From Symbiobacterium sp040797425 (GTDB lineage Bacteria > Bacillota > Sulfobacillia > Symbiobacteriales > Symbiobacteriaceae): a stretch of DNA of 64,000 nucleotides. The stretch lies in contig NZ_JBFNEH010000015.1 of assembly GCF_040797425.1 (NCBI RefSeq), positions 4,400 through 68,399 of the forward strand, read 5' to 3'. Position numbers and translations under genes: made by a program. The number at the start of each line of letters is the position of its first letter. Within the stretch, counting starts at the first letter, position 1. Below the pieces are notes generated by a model. The model had not been told where the DNA came from, ran no database searches, and saw only the letters and a list, made by a program, of their open reading frames with translations. Below are positions 1 through 7,693 of this stretch, piece by piece.

Positions 1-410
1 TAGTAGTCAAAGCCCCGCCCCGTCGCCTGCCGGATGGCCGCCTCAACGGGGCCGTTCTGCCAGACCCGGAAGTCAACGAGCCCCTCCTCCATGGCGATGG
101 TGATCAGCACGGCGTCACGGGGCACGTCGGCCAGCAGGTCGTTGGCCATCTCCTGGAACCGCGCCTCGGCGTTGGCCGGCTCGCCCTCGGGGAACGCCGC
201 CCCCAGGATGATCACCCGGTAGGTAAAGCGCCGGCCCGACAGGGCGTCCTCCAGCGCGGCCAAATCCGACTCGGAGAGGGCGCCCGAGCGGTCGTCCACC
301 ACGCCTCCGGGGCTGGTGGCCGCCAGCACCGGCGATGCGATCAGAAACAGCATGGTCACCAGAGACAGCATCAGGGCAAGCATACCGGCGCGGGTAGATC
401 GCTTCGCCAA
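1..410 (-). CDS. Secreted TPM-domain protein, 3' part beyond window
   Basis: The reading frame is open from a TTG at 410 to the window edge, so only the N-terminal ~136 residues are visible. The TTG has a strong AAGGAGGG site seven bases upstream (418-425). Residues 1-31 form a signal peptide: basic start (AKRSTR), long hydrophobic core, then an ASPVLAA cleavage region. The mature part begins with GGVVDDRSGALSESDL, typical of the TPM domain (YgcG/TPM_phosphatase family), whose members lie outside the membrane and are linked to membrane-protein quality control or phosphatase activity. The C-terminus, which often carries a TM helix and a Gly-rich tail, cannot be seen. Family assignment is fairly firm; function is not. 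Confidence 0.75.
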   Translation of the reverse strand, partial: MAKRSTRAGMLALMLSLVTMLFLIASPVLAATSPGGVVDDRSGALSESDLAALEDALSGRRFTYRVIILGAAFPEGEPANAEARFQEMANDLLADVPRDAVLITIAMEEGLVDFRVWQNGPVEAAIRQATGRGFDY

Positions 411-687
411 TCGGATCGCCCTCCTTACGGGTTAGCATTCGCTGCGGGATGGATGCGCACCTTCGCCCTTAGTAGAGTTGGTGCGGGGGGGAAATGGTTC
501 TGCCGGCAACGCAGGGATCCGGGCAATCGATGACGGCCTCCCGTCGCGGGGCAAGGCGGCGTGACCGGCGGCGTGCACCGGGACGGGTCGGGAGGTCACC
601 GCGGCCCGCCTGCCGGAGCCGCAACGGTTCTGCCCATCGCGTAACATCAAGTTGGGCTGGGCAGGAACGCGGAAGTTGAAATAGTAA
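411..687. other. Intergenic region left of the IS
   Basis: 277 bases between the TPM-domain gene and the insertion sequence. Apart from the ribosome binding site of the TPM gene (418-425) I see no convincing coding frame, RNA gene or strong promoter. Confidence 0.4.
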
Positions 688-705
688 AGACCTCCCCTGA
701 GTGAC
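688..705 (+). repeat. Left terminal inverted repeat of the IS
   Basis: AGACCTCCCCTGAGTGAC pairs with the right end after one gap. Bases 689-697 are also the 5' arm of an RNA stem that covers the transposase ribosome binding site. Confidence 0.65.
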
Positions 706-744
706 CCGACACTCAGAATCCCAAAGGATTCCATGGGGGAGGTC
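689..744 (+). promoter_or_regulatory. Three-stem RNA structure hiding the transposase RBS
   Basis: Three perfect stems lie end to end. The outer stem is GACCTCCCC (689-697) with GGGGAGGTC (736-744). Inside it are TGAGTG/CACTCA (698-703 with 710-715) and GAATCC/GGATTC (716-721 with 726-731). The outer 3' arm contains the GGAGG of the transposase (ATG at 747). RNA entering from outside the element would contain all arms and hide this site. In IS families such as IS10 and IS50 comparable structures block translation of read-through transcripts; the same role is inferred here. Confidence 0.6.
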
Positions 745-746
745 CT

Positions 747-2249
747 ATGTTCAAAGTAACGGATTTGGTGACGTCCTTCAAGGATCTTGTTCAGTGGCTG
801 CTCGTGAAGCTGGCAGAAGACTTGTGCCGGCAGGTGGAGTCGGTTCTGGAGGAGATTGAGAGCCAGTACAAGCGGGACGAGAGCCTGAAGGGTTGGGAGT
901 CCATCGGGCAAAGGGAGCGAACGCTGGTCAGCCTGTTCGGGATGGAAATTCGGTTTCGGCGCCGAGGATACCGGAGACGGCAGCCGGACGGGAAGTGGGC
1001 GTACCGTTACCCGCTGGACGAAATGCTGGGATTGTTGCCAGAGGAGCGCTTTTGTCCTCTGGTGCAGGAACTGGCGGTTGATCTGGCTACCAAGATGTCT
1101 TTCCGCGAAGCAGCCAGCTGTTTGCAGGAGCGCTTCGGGATCCCTGTCAGCCACCAGGAGATACATCGCTGGCTGCAGGAAGCGGGGCAAGACCGGGACC
1201 GGGAGTTCCGGGAAGAGGTGCAGGCGGTGTTTGAACGCGGTCAGGTCCTGGAGGGCGAGGGCCGCGGTGCGGATGCGGTGGTAATCGAGGCAGATGGCAT
1301 CTTCTTGCCGCTACAGAGAGAACAGCAGAAAGTGATGGAGTTGAAACGGGGCGTGATGCACGAAGGGTGGGAAGCGGAAAGCCCCAGCGGCACACGCCAT
1401 CGGTTGGTGAACAAGGCGGCATGGGCCGGATTGCTCCCGACGGAAGAGTTTTGGGAGCGCGGTCAGATTCGTTTTGCGCAGCGGTACGACTCGGAGAAGG
1501 TGGGTCGGGTGGTTGTCAACGGGGATGGAGCGGAGTGGATCAAGCGGGCAAAGCAGTACTTTGCGGATGCAGAACTGTACTTGGACCGCTTCCACCGGAA
1601 CCGGGCGATTCGGGAAGCGTTGGGCTTTTCACCGGAGCTGGTCAGGCGAGCCTTGAAAGCGGTCGGCCAGCAGGATCTGAAGGCTCTGCAGCAGGTGCTG
1701 TCAGAAGGTCTGGCGACGGCCCCCGGGGAGGAAGAGGCACGGCGCGTACGAGAACTGCGACGGTACTTGAAGGCGAACTGGGCTGGACTGCTGGACTGGC
1801 GCAGTGGTCCGCAGCCTGTACCGGAAGGGGCAAGAGGGCTCGGCGCGTCTGAAGCAGAGATTAACCACGTCCTGGCGGTGCGGATGACGAAGCGGGGGAT
1901 GAGCTGGCGAGCGACAGGTGCGCACCACATGGCGCCACTGCGCTGCCTGCACGCAGAAGGACATCTCAGGGCCTGGTTGGCGGTATGGCAGAAGCGGCGC
2001 TGGCCAGCGATTCAAGCCGTTGATCGCCGCCATGCTCCAAGCCGGGTGATTGAGAAACTGTCGACAACGGATCCAACGGAGTGGCTGGCGGCCCGTATGC
2101 CGCTGCTGGCGACTGCGGCCGGGAACAGCGAACTGGGGCGCAGCCTGAAGCAAATCGCTCGGTGTGTACCTACTTCCGAGTTGATCCCGCGTAGCCAGCC
2201 GATGCCGTGGAGAACACCGGCGCGGTCCGAGGGGCATGCAAGCGCGTGA
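747..2249 (+). CDS. ISLre2-family (UPF0236) transposase
   Basis: 500 residues, full length for the family and uninterrupted. The ATG is preceded by GGGGGAGGTCC. The basic N-terminal third contains a helix-turn-helix-like stretch (about 105-142, MSFREAASCLQERFGIPVS), as in UPF0236 proteins. Candidate acidic catalytic residues of the DDE-type core are D183 (VIEADG) and D260 (VVNGDG), followed by the conserved YLDRFH near 279. The protein would cut and join the element ends. The gene appears intact, so the element could still be active. Its start is buried in the structure at 689-744. Confidence 0.9.
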   Translation: MFKVTDLVTSFKDLVQWLLVKLAEDLCRQVESVLEEIESQYKRDESLKGWESIGQRERTLVSLFGMEIRFRRRGYRRRQPDGKWAYRYPLDEMLGLLPEERFCPLVQELAVDLATKMSFREAASCLQERFGIPVSHQEIHRWLQEAGQDRDREFREEVQAVFERGQVLEGEGRGADAVVIEADGIFLPLQREQQKVMELKRGVMHEGWEAESPSGTRHRLVNKAAWAGLLPTEEFWERGQIRFAQRYDSEKVGRVVVNGDGAEWIKRAKQYFADAELYLDRFHRNRAIREALGFSPELVRRALKAVGQQDLKALQQVLSEGLATAPGEEEARRVRELRRYLKANWAGLLDWRSGPQPVPEGARGLGASEAEINHVLAVRMTKRGMSWRATGAHHMAPLRCLHAEGHLRAWLAVWQKRRWPAIQAVDRRHAPSRVIEKLSTTDPTEWLAARMPLLATAAGNSELGRSLKQIARCVPTSELIPRSQPMPWRTPARSEGHASA

Positions 2250-2318
2250 GAAACCCCAGTCGACCGGTGTTTGGGGAAGTGTTTTTGTGCCTAGGCGAAC
2301 TCAACTGGGTGCGAATCT

Positions 2319-2337
2319 GTGACTCTGGGAGAGGTCT
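2319..2337 (-). repeat. Right terminal inverted repeat of the IS
   Basis: GTGACTCTGGGAGAGGTCT; its reverse complement starts AGACCTC and matches the left end at about 16 of 18 positions. Confidence 0.65.
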
Positions 2338-2380
2338 GGACCCCACTTACCGTTGACAGCTACCGTTCTGCCTGCCAGCG

Positions 2381-2409
2381 TTGACTTCCCTTTCCCCCGG
2401 CGCTAGAAT
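2381..2409 (+). promoter_or_regulatory. Sigma-A promoter of hflX leader
   Basis: TTGACT (2381-2386), a 17 bp spacer, then TAGAAT (2404-2409). The transcript would start near 2416 and run through the small ORF and hairpins before hflX. Confidence 0.7.
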
Positions 2410-2440
2410 GGAGCCAGACTTCGCAGAGGAGGGGTTCGTG

Positions 2441-2512
2441 ATGATCTGGATCGCCGGGCGGCTGCGCAGCCTGGGCTCCGTTCATACGCCCTCTCCGGCG
2501 CGCCCTCGGTAG
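2441..2512 (+). CDS. Putative leader peptide upstream of hflX (23 aa)
   Basis: ATG at 2441 has AGAGGAGGGG six bases upstream, a better site than most large genes here have. The product would be MIWIAGRLRSLGSVHTPSPA plus three residues, stopping at TAG 2510-2512. The frame starts about 25 bases after the predicted transcription start and stops about 28 bases before a terminator-like hairpin. That is the layout of ribosome-mediated attenuation, known for some antibiotic-induced hflX and ABC-F genes in Firmicutes. The frame also spans a perfect 12-base palindrome (2460-2471). Translation and function are inferred. Confidence 0.5.
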   Translation: MIWIAGRLRSLGSVHTPSPARPR

Positions 2513-2515
2513 CCA

Positions 2516-2532
2516 TTGCCTGGCACAGGCAA
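2516..2532 (+). promoter_or_regulatory. Hairpin between leader peptide and attenuator
   Basis: TTGCCTG and CAGGCAA pair perfectly across a three-base loop, starting a few bases after the leader-peptide stop. A ribosome waiting at the stop would cover it, so it could relay ribosome position to the next hairpin. Confidence 0.4.
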
Positions 2533-2539
2533 GCGATGC

Positions 2540-2580
2540 GGCCGCGGCCCTGGTGAGGGCTGCGGCCTTGTTGTGTCTGT
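2540..2580 (+). terminator. Candidate transcription attenuator before hflX
   Basis: GGCCGCGGCCC (2540-2550) pairs with GGGCTGCGGCC (2557-2567), eleven pairs with one G-U and a six-base loop, followed by a T-rich tract (2567-2580, eight T in fourteen). The 3' arm can instead pair perfectly over ten bases with GCCGCAGCCC at 2589-2598, so two exclusive folds exist. Confidence 0.5.
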
Positions 2581-2667
2581 GCGCGTGCGCCGCAGCCCCG
2601 CCGTCCGCCGGCCGCCCGACGGCCCCGGAGAGCAGAATCCATCACGCACGACAAGGAGTGGCCACGC

Positions 2668-3951
2668 ATGACAGAGAATCGACTGCGAGACCGGACCGCT
2701 ACCGCCTTCCTGGTGGCCCTGGAGCTGCCCGCCCGCCAGCGGGGCGGCTGGAGCGCGGCCGAGTCGCTGGACGAGCTGGAGCGACTGGTCGACACGGCCG
2801 GGGCCCGGGTGGTGGGCCGGGAGATCCAGAGCCGGCCGGCGCCCGACGTCGCCACCTACATCGGCAGGGGCAAGGCTGAGGAGGTCGAGCTGCTCCGCCG
2901 GGAAATGGAATTTGACTTCGTGATTGTCGACGACGAGCTCACCCCCGTGCAGCAGCGCAACCTGGAGCGCATCATCGACTGTCAGGTAATCGACCGCACG
3001 GCGGTGATTCTGGACATCTTCGCGCTGCGCGCCCGCACCCGGGAGGCCAAGCTCCAGGTGGAACTGGCGCAGCTGAGCTACCGGCTGCCGCGCCTCACCG
3101 GCAAGGGCATCGAGCTCTCCCGCCAGGCGGGCTCGGCCGGGGGCGTCTTCAACCGGGGCCCCGGCGAGACCAAGCTGGAGGTCGACCGTCGGCGCATCCG
3201 CGACCGCATGGCGGCCCTCAGGCGGGAACTGGAAGAGATCAAGGCCCACCGCGCCCGGCTGCGGGCGGAACGGGCCACCTCGGCGATTCCGGTGGTGGCG
3301 CTCACCGGCTACACCAACGCCGGCAAGTCCACCCTGCACCGGGCCCTGGCAGGCTCGGACGTGCTGGCCGAGGACCGGCTCTTCGCCACGCTGGATGCCA
3401 CCACCCGCCGGGTCGAACCGGCGGAGGGTGAACCCTACCTGCTGGTGGACACGGTGGGCTTCATCCACAACCTGCCTCACGACCTGGTGGCGGCGTTCCG
3501 CTCCACGTTGGAGGAGGTGAACCAAGCCGACCTGCTGCTGCACGTGGTGGATGCCGCCCACCCCAAGCGGGAAGAGCAGATGCAGACCGTGCAGGCGGTG
3601 CTGAACGACCTGGGTGCGGGAGACAAGCCCACGCTGGTGGTCTACAACAAGGCTGACCTGGTGGATCCGGCCGAGATGGAGCACCTGCTGGCCTCCACCC
3701 CCGGCGCCGTGGCCGTGGCCGCCGCCCTCGGCCAGAACCTGGACGGGCTGCAGCGGGCGATTCAGCAGGCCTTGCAGGCGCGCCGGGTAATCGTGGAGGC
3801 CGTCATCCCCTACGCAAAGGCCGCCTGGCTGGCGTGGGCCCACGAGCGGGGACAGGTGCTGGCCGAGGAGCACCGGGAGGACGGCACGTACGTCCGGGTA
3901 GAACTGGAGAAGGGTCTGGCGGCCCGGTTGCGGGCGGCGCTGGGCCAGTGA
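2668..3951 (+). CDS. hflX: GTPase HflX
   Basis: 427 residues, normal for HflX. The ATG has AAGGAG upstream. HflX is a ribosome-associated GTPase that splits stalled or hibernating 70S ribosomes after heat or antibiotic stress. The N-terminal half is the HflX-specific region, with the glycine-rich GGVFNRGPGETKLE segment before the G domain. GTPase motifs: G1 GYTNAGKST near 214, G3 DTVGF near 261, G4 NKAD near 327. A leader with promoter, small ORF and attenuator precedes it, suggesting induction when translation is inhibited. It is convergent with the monooxygenase gene. Confidence 0.95.
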   Translation: MTENRLRDRTATAFLVALELPARQRGGWSAAESLDELERLVDTAGARVVGREIQSRPAPDVATYIGRGKAEEVELLRREMEFDFVIVDDELTPVQQRNLERIIDCQVIDRTAVILDIFALRARTREAKLQVELAQLSYRLPRLTGKGIELSRQAGSAGGVFNRGPGETKLEVDRRRIRDRMAALRRELEEIKAHRARLRAERATSAIPVVALTGYTNAGKSTLHRALAGSDVLAEDRLFATLDATTRRVEPAEGEPYLLVDTVGFIHNLPHDLVAAFRSTLEEVNQADLLLHVVDAAHPKREEQMQTVQAVLNDLGAGDKPTLVVYNKADLVDPAEMEHLLASTPGAVAVAAALGQNLDGLQRAIQQALQARRVIVEAVIPYAKAAWLAWAHERGQVLAEEHREDGTYVRVELEKGLAARLRAALGQ

Positions 3952-3967
3952 CCACAGACAGAATGCG

Positions 3968-3991
3968 ACCCGGGGCCCCGCGGCCCCGGGT
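3968..3991. terminator. Bidirectional hairpin between hflX and the monooxygenase gene
   Basis: ACCCGGGGCC and GGCCCCGGGT pair perfectly with a four-base loop between two convergent genes. There is no T-run on either side. Confidence 0.5.
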
Positions 3992-3998
3992 TCCTGCT

Positions 3999-5597
3999 TC
4001 AGCTCGCCGCCTTCACGGCGAAGCCCTCGTAGCCTTTCGCCGCCACGTCGTCGCAGATCTGGCGGTAGTTGCCCACCCCTCCCACATAGGGATAGAAAAT
4101 GCGGGGCTTGCCGGGGATGTTCGCCCCCACATACCAGGAGTTGGCCTTCGGGTAAAGCGTCGCCTCGGCCACCTCGGTGACGTGCCTCACCCAGCCCTCC
4201 TCGGTCTGCTCCTCCGCTTCGATCACCTGCAGGTCGCGCTCCCGCATGTGCCGGATGCAGTCGGTGATCCAGTCCACGTGCTGCTCGATGGAGACCGGCA
4301 TGTTGCTGAGCACCGACGGGCTCTGCGGCCCCGTAATCATGAACATGTTGGGGAAGCCGGCCGTGGCCAGGCCGAGGTAGGTGCGGGGGCCCTCCGCCCA
4401 CTTCTCCCGGAGTGAGAGGCCGTTTCGGCCGCGGATGCCCATGCGCAGCAGGCTGCCCGTCATGGCGTCGAAGCCCGTGGCGAAGATGATGGCGTCCAGC
4501 TCATACTCCGCCTCGGCCGTGCGCAGCCCCGTGGGAGTAATGGCGACGATCGGTGCGCGGCGCACGTCCACCAGGGTGACGTTCTCCCGGTTGAACGCCT
4601 CGTAGTAGCCGTGCTCCAGCGGCGGCCGCTTGGTGGCGAAGGGGTGGTCGTAAGGCATGAGCAGTTGGGCCACCTGCGGCTCCTTCACCACTTGCCGGAT
4701 GTGGTTCCGGATGAACTCGGCCGCGGCGGCGTTGGACTCCTGGTTCACCGTAAGGTCATTGAAGGCGAAGAGGAACCAGAAGCCGCCCTTCTCCCAGGCC
4801 TGTGCAAAGATCCGCTCCCGCTCCTCGGGCGAGACGGCCATGGCCGACAGGTCCGGCGGCACCATGTAGTGGCCGGCCGGGGACCGGCGGGCGGTCTCCC
4901 ACACCTCGTCGTACTTTGCCTTCACCTCCCGAATGAACTCCGGGTCCAGGGGCCGGTTGCGGCCGGGGATGGCGAAGTTTGGGGTGCGCTGGAAGACGTA
5001 GACGTGCGCCGCCTCCCTGGCCACCTCGGGCAGCACCTGGATGCCTGTCGCCCCTGTGCCGATGAGGCCCACCCGCTGGCCGGTGAAGTCCACCTTCTCG
5101 TGCGGCCACTCGCCGGTGTGATACCACTTGCCCTGGAACGACTCCAGCCCGGGGAAGTTCGGGATGTGGGCGGCGGAGAGGCAGCCTACCGCGGTGATGA
5201 AGAACCGGGCGGTGGTCACCTCGCCGTCGTCGGTCTGGATCTCCCACAGGTTCTTCTCCTCGTTCCAGGCGGCCGCGGTCACCCGGGTGTCGAACTCAAT
5301 GTCCCGACGCAGGTCGAACCGGTCTGCCACATGCTGCAGGTACCGCAGGATCTCGGGCTGGGCCGGGTACCGCTCCGACCACTCCCACTCCTTCAGGAGT
5401 TCCTTGGAGAAGGAGTAGCAGTAGACGTGGCTCTCCGAGTCACAGCGGGCGCCGGGGTACCGGTTCCAGTACCAAGTGCCGCCCACGTCGCCGCCCGCCT
5501 CGAAGACCAGGGTCGAGAGGCCCAACTCCCGCACGCGGTAGAGCATGTACAGCCCCGAAAAACCGGCACCCACCACCACGGCGTCGAAGTGCCGCAT
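3999..5597 (-). CDS. Type I Baeyer-Villiger monooxygenase
   Basis: 532 residues. Two Rossmann glycine motifs bracket the family signature: GAGFSG (10-15) for FAD and GTGATG (180-185) for NADPH. Between them F154-Q-G-K-W-Y-H-T-G-E-W-P165 matches the Baeyer-Villiger fingerprint FxGxxxHxxxWP exactly, which separates it from ordinary flavin monooxygenases. Such enzymes use NADPH and O2 to insert oxygen next to a ketone, giving an ester or lactone. It lies 30 bases downstream of an esterase gene on the same strand, so the two probably work in series: ketone to ester, then ester to acid plus alcohol. The natural substrate cannot be read from the sequence. Confidence 0.9.
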   Translation of the reverse strand: MRHFDAVVVGAGFSGLYMLYRVRELGLSTLVFEAGGDVGGTWYWNRYPGARCDSESHVYCYSFSKELLKEWEWSERYPAQPEILRYLQHVADRFDLRRDIEFDTRVTAAAWNEEKNLWEIQTDDGEVTTARFFITAVGCLSAAHIPNFPGLESFQGKWYHTGEWPHEKVDFTGQRVGLIGTGATGIQVLPEVAREAAHVYVFQRTPNFAIPGRNRPLDPEFIREVKAKYDEVWETARRSPAGHYMVPPDLSAMAVSPEERERIFAQAWEKGGFWFLFAFNDLTVNQESNAAAAEFIRNHIRQVVKEPQVAQLLMPYDHPFATKRPPLEHGYYEAFNRENVTLVDVRRAPIVAITPTGLRTAEAEYELDAIIFATGFDAMTGSLLRMGIRGRNGLSLREKWAEGPRTYLGLATAGFPNMFMITGPQSPSVLSNMPVSIEQHVDWITDCIRHMRERDLQVIEAEEQTEEGWVRHVTEVAEATLYPKANSWYVGANIPGKPRIFYPYVGGVGNYRQICDDVAAKGYEGFAVKAAS

Positions 5598-5627
5598 GTT
5601 CCGGTCCCCCCTTCCCAGGCCGCGCCT

Positions 5628-6560
5628 CTACTCGGCGGCGAAGGCCAGACGCAGCTGGGCCGCCGCCTCCTCCAGCGCCTGCCTGCCGGCCGGCATGGCG
5701 TCCAGCAGGGTGCAGAAGCCGTGGATCTGGCCCAGGAACCGCTTCACCGTGACGGTGTTGCCGGCCGCTGCCAGCTTCTGTGCGTAGGCCTCGCCCTCGT
5801 CCCTGAGCGGGTCGAACTCGGCGGTGATGACGAAGGCCGGGGGCAGATCGGAGGCGTCCGCCACCTGCAGCGGGGAGGCCCGCCAGTCCTTCCCGTCGGC
5901 CTCGGTGCCCAGGTAGTGGTTCCAGAACCACTGCATCATGGCCGTGGTGAGGAAGTAGTCCGCCCCGTTCTCCCGGTAGGACTGGGTCTCGAAGTTGTGG
6001 TCGGTCACCGGGTAGATGAGCACCTGGTAGGCGATCTGCGGATAGCCCTTCTCCCGGGCCATCAGCGAGACCACCGCCGCCAGGTTGCCGCCGGCGCTGT
6101 CGCCCGCCACTGCGATACGCCGCGGGTCGCCGCCGAAGCTGCGGGCATTCTCGGCCGCCCAGGCCGTGGCGGCGTAACAGTCCTCCGCGGCCGCCGGGAA
6201 CTTGTGCTCCGGCGCCAGCCGGTAGTCCACCGAGACCACGATCGCCCCGGCCCGGTTCGCCAGCAGCGCACAGGTGGCGTGCACCGTGTCCGGGCTGCCG
6301 ATCACCCACCCGCCGCCGTGGAAGTACAGGAGCACCGGGAACGGGCCCTCCCCGGCGGGGGTGTAGATGCGGACCGGAATCTCCCCGGCAGGCCCGGGAA
6401 TCGTCCGGTCCACGATGCTCGCCACCGGCTCCACCTCGGCGTGGGCGCTCAGCTGCGCGGCCATCGCCCTCGCCTCCGCCGGCGGCAGGTCGTTCAGCGC
6501 CGGGCCACCCACCTCGGCCAGCTGCTTCAGGAAGGCCTCGGCCTCCTTGCTCAGCGGCAT
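5628..6560 (-). CDS. HSL-family alpha/beta-hydrolase (esterase)
   Basis: 310 residues, typical for bacterial hormone-sensitive-lipase-type esterases. The oxyanion motif HGGGW is at 81-85, the nucleophile is S155 in GDSAGG, and the other triad members are probably D250 (AEFDP) and H280 (IHGF). There is no signal peptide, so it is cytoplasmic. It is the first gene of a two-gene unit with the Baeyer-Villiger monooxygenase and could hydrolyse the esters that enzyme makes; that link is inferred from position. Substrate chain length is unknown. Confidence 0.9.
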   Translation of the reverse strand: MPLSKEAEAFLKQLAEVGGPALNDLPPAEARAMAAQLSAHAEVEPVASIVDRTIPGPAGEIPVRIYTPAGEGPFPVLLYFHGGGWVIGSPDTVHATCALLANRAGAIVVSVDYRLAPEHKFPAAAEDCYAATAWAAENARSFGGDPRRIAVAGDSAGGNLAAVVSLMAREKGYPQIAYQVLIYPVTDHNFETQSYRENGADYFLTTAMMQWFWNHYLGTEADGKDWRASPLQVADASDLPPAFVITAEFDPLRDEGEAYAQKLAAAGNTVTVKRFLGQIHGFCTLLDAMPAGRQALEEAAAQLRLAFAAE

Positions 6561-6665
6561 GCGTCTCCTCTCCCTTCTTCTCCGTCATCGGGCGTGGTGG
6601 TGGACACGCCCGGTACACAGATATGCGGTGGCAATGGCGGAAATTCGTGGGAAACGCCGCCCACT

Positions 6666-6694
6666 TTGACCGTTGCGGAGGTCGGATTTATACT
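6666..6694 (+). promoter_or_regulatory. Sigma-A promoter of the histidine phosphatase gene
   Basis: TTGACC (6666-6671), 17 bp, TATACT (6689-6694), about 35 bases before the GTG start. It lies in the divergent region shared with the esterase gene. Confidence 0.7.
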
Positions 6695-6729
6695 CAAACT
6701 ATGCAACGTTTTAAGGAAGGAGCATACGC

Positions 6730-7626
6730 GTGAAAACATACATCGCCCTGATGCGACACGGGGTGACCGACTGGAACTACGACGGCCGGGCCCAGGGGCA
6801 TACCGACATTCCCCTCAACGCCGAGGGGAAGTGGCAGGCGGAAGCGGCCGGCGCCCGCCTGGCGACGGAGCACTGGGACGCGGTCTACAGCAGCGACCTG
6901 GTGCGCGCCCGTGAAACCGCGCTGGCGCTCTGCCGCCGGACCGGAAACGAACTCATCACCGACCCGCGGCTCCGGGAGCGGTTCATCGGCCCTGCGGAGG
7001 GTCTGACCAAGGTCGAGCGGGACGTGCTCTGGCCCGGGCTCTCGCTGGGGGAGATTCCCGGCGTCGAGTCCAACGAAAAGCTGGCGGAGCGGGGCGAGGC
7101 GATCTTCACCGAGATCGCCCGGCGGCATCCGGGCCAGCGGGTGCTCATCGTGACCCACGGCGGGCTGATCGCCCATTTCCTGCAGCGCGCCGTGGGCGCG
7201 CCGATCGCGATCGCGCGCAACACAGGCGTCATCCCAATCGTCTATGACGGGCAGGGGTTCACCCTGGCCGGAGAACAGGATTACCGCCACCTGCTGATCG
7301 ACGGGGTGGAGTACAGCGGCGAGAAGCACCGGCTCCTGGGGATCGCCCGCGCGGGCGGGCTGCCGGGGATCGGGCTCGATCACGCCGAGGCCGAGCGCAT
7401 GATCCTTTTCTCCTCCGCGGTGGAGTCCGCGTGGGTGGACGACCGCCTGGTGGGCTACGCCCGGGCCTTCACGGACCGGGTACGCTACGGCTACATCGAC
7501 TTGCTTTACAGCGCCCCGGGATACGGCCGGACGGGCGAGATGATGCGCCGCCGGCTGGCGGAGCGCTTCCCCTCCGTGCGATTCGAACTGGTGGCCCGGC
7601 GGACGCAGAAGGCCACCGGCGCCTGA
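6730..7626 (+). CDS. Histidine phosphatase with C-terminal GNAT-like segment
   Basis: 298 residues from a GTG with GGAAGGAG upstream. Residues 1-185 form a histidine phosphatase (phosphoglycerate-mutase-like) domain: R9-H10-G11, an acidic residue at E90 and H143 in VTHGG. Residues ~225-290 do not belong to this fold. They resemble the second half of a GNAT acetyltransferase (strand VDDRLVGYARAF, then YGYIDLLY and a helix after APGYGRTGEMM), but the first half and the canonical Q/RxxGxG loop are missing. It may be a fused regulatory remnant. The following PBP gene begins 67 bases downstream. The substrate is unknown; the phosphatase call is firm, the tail is not. Confidence 0.8.
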   Translation: MKTYIALMRHGVTDWNYDGRAQGHTDIPLNAEGKWQAEAAGARLATEHWDAVYSSDLVRARETALALCRRTGNELITDPRLRERFIGPAEGLTKVERDVLWPGLSLGEIPGVESNEKLAERGEAIFTEIARRHPGQRVLIVTHGGLIAHFLQRAVGAPIAIARNTGVIPIVYDGQGFTLAGEQDYRHLLIDGVEYSGEKHRLLGIARAGGLPGIGLDHAEAERMILFSSAVESAWVDDRLVGYARAFTDRVRYGYIDLLYSAPGYGRTGEMMRRRLAERFPSVRFELVARRTQKATGA

Positions 7627-7693
7627 AGGAGTGCACCCTCACGCGACCGGCTGCCCGCTTCCACCGGTTGCAGCAACTCGGGAGGTGGAGCCT

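Larger units (their letters stand above)
688..2337 (+). mobile_element. ISLre2-family insertion sequence
   Basis: An element of about 1.65 kb holding one transposase gene, bounded by imperfect inverted repeats. The left end (688-705) and the reverse complement of the right end (2319-2337) both begin AGACCTC and share about 16 of 18 positions with one gap. The size and the single UPF0236-type transposase fit ISLre2. The nine bases outside each end (aaatagtaa and ggaccccac) do not match, so no target duplication is visible; the copy may be old or the ends may be off by a few bases. It lies about 45 bp upstream of the hflX promoter. Confidence 0.8.

Noticed and set aside
679..2346. Nine-base target-site duplication around the IS
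   Set aside because: Flanking bases aaatagtaa and ggaccccac do not match.
4611..6914. 767-codon plus-strand frame opposite the monooxygenase and esterase
   Set aside because: Composition artefact across three real genes; both minus-strand genes have full catalytic motifs.
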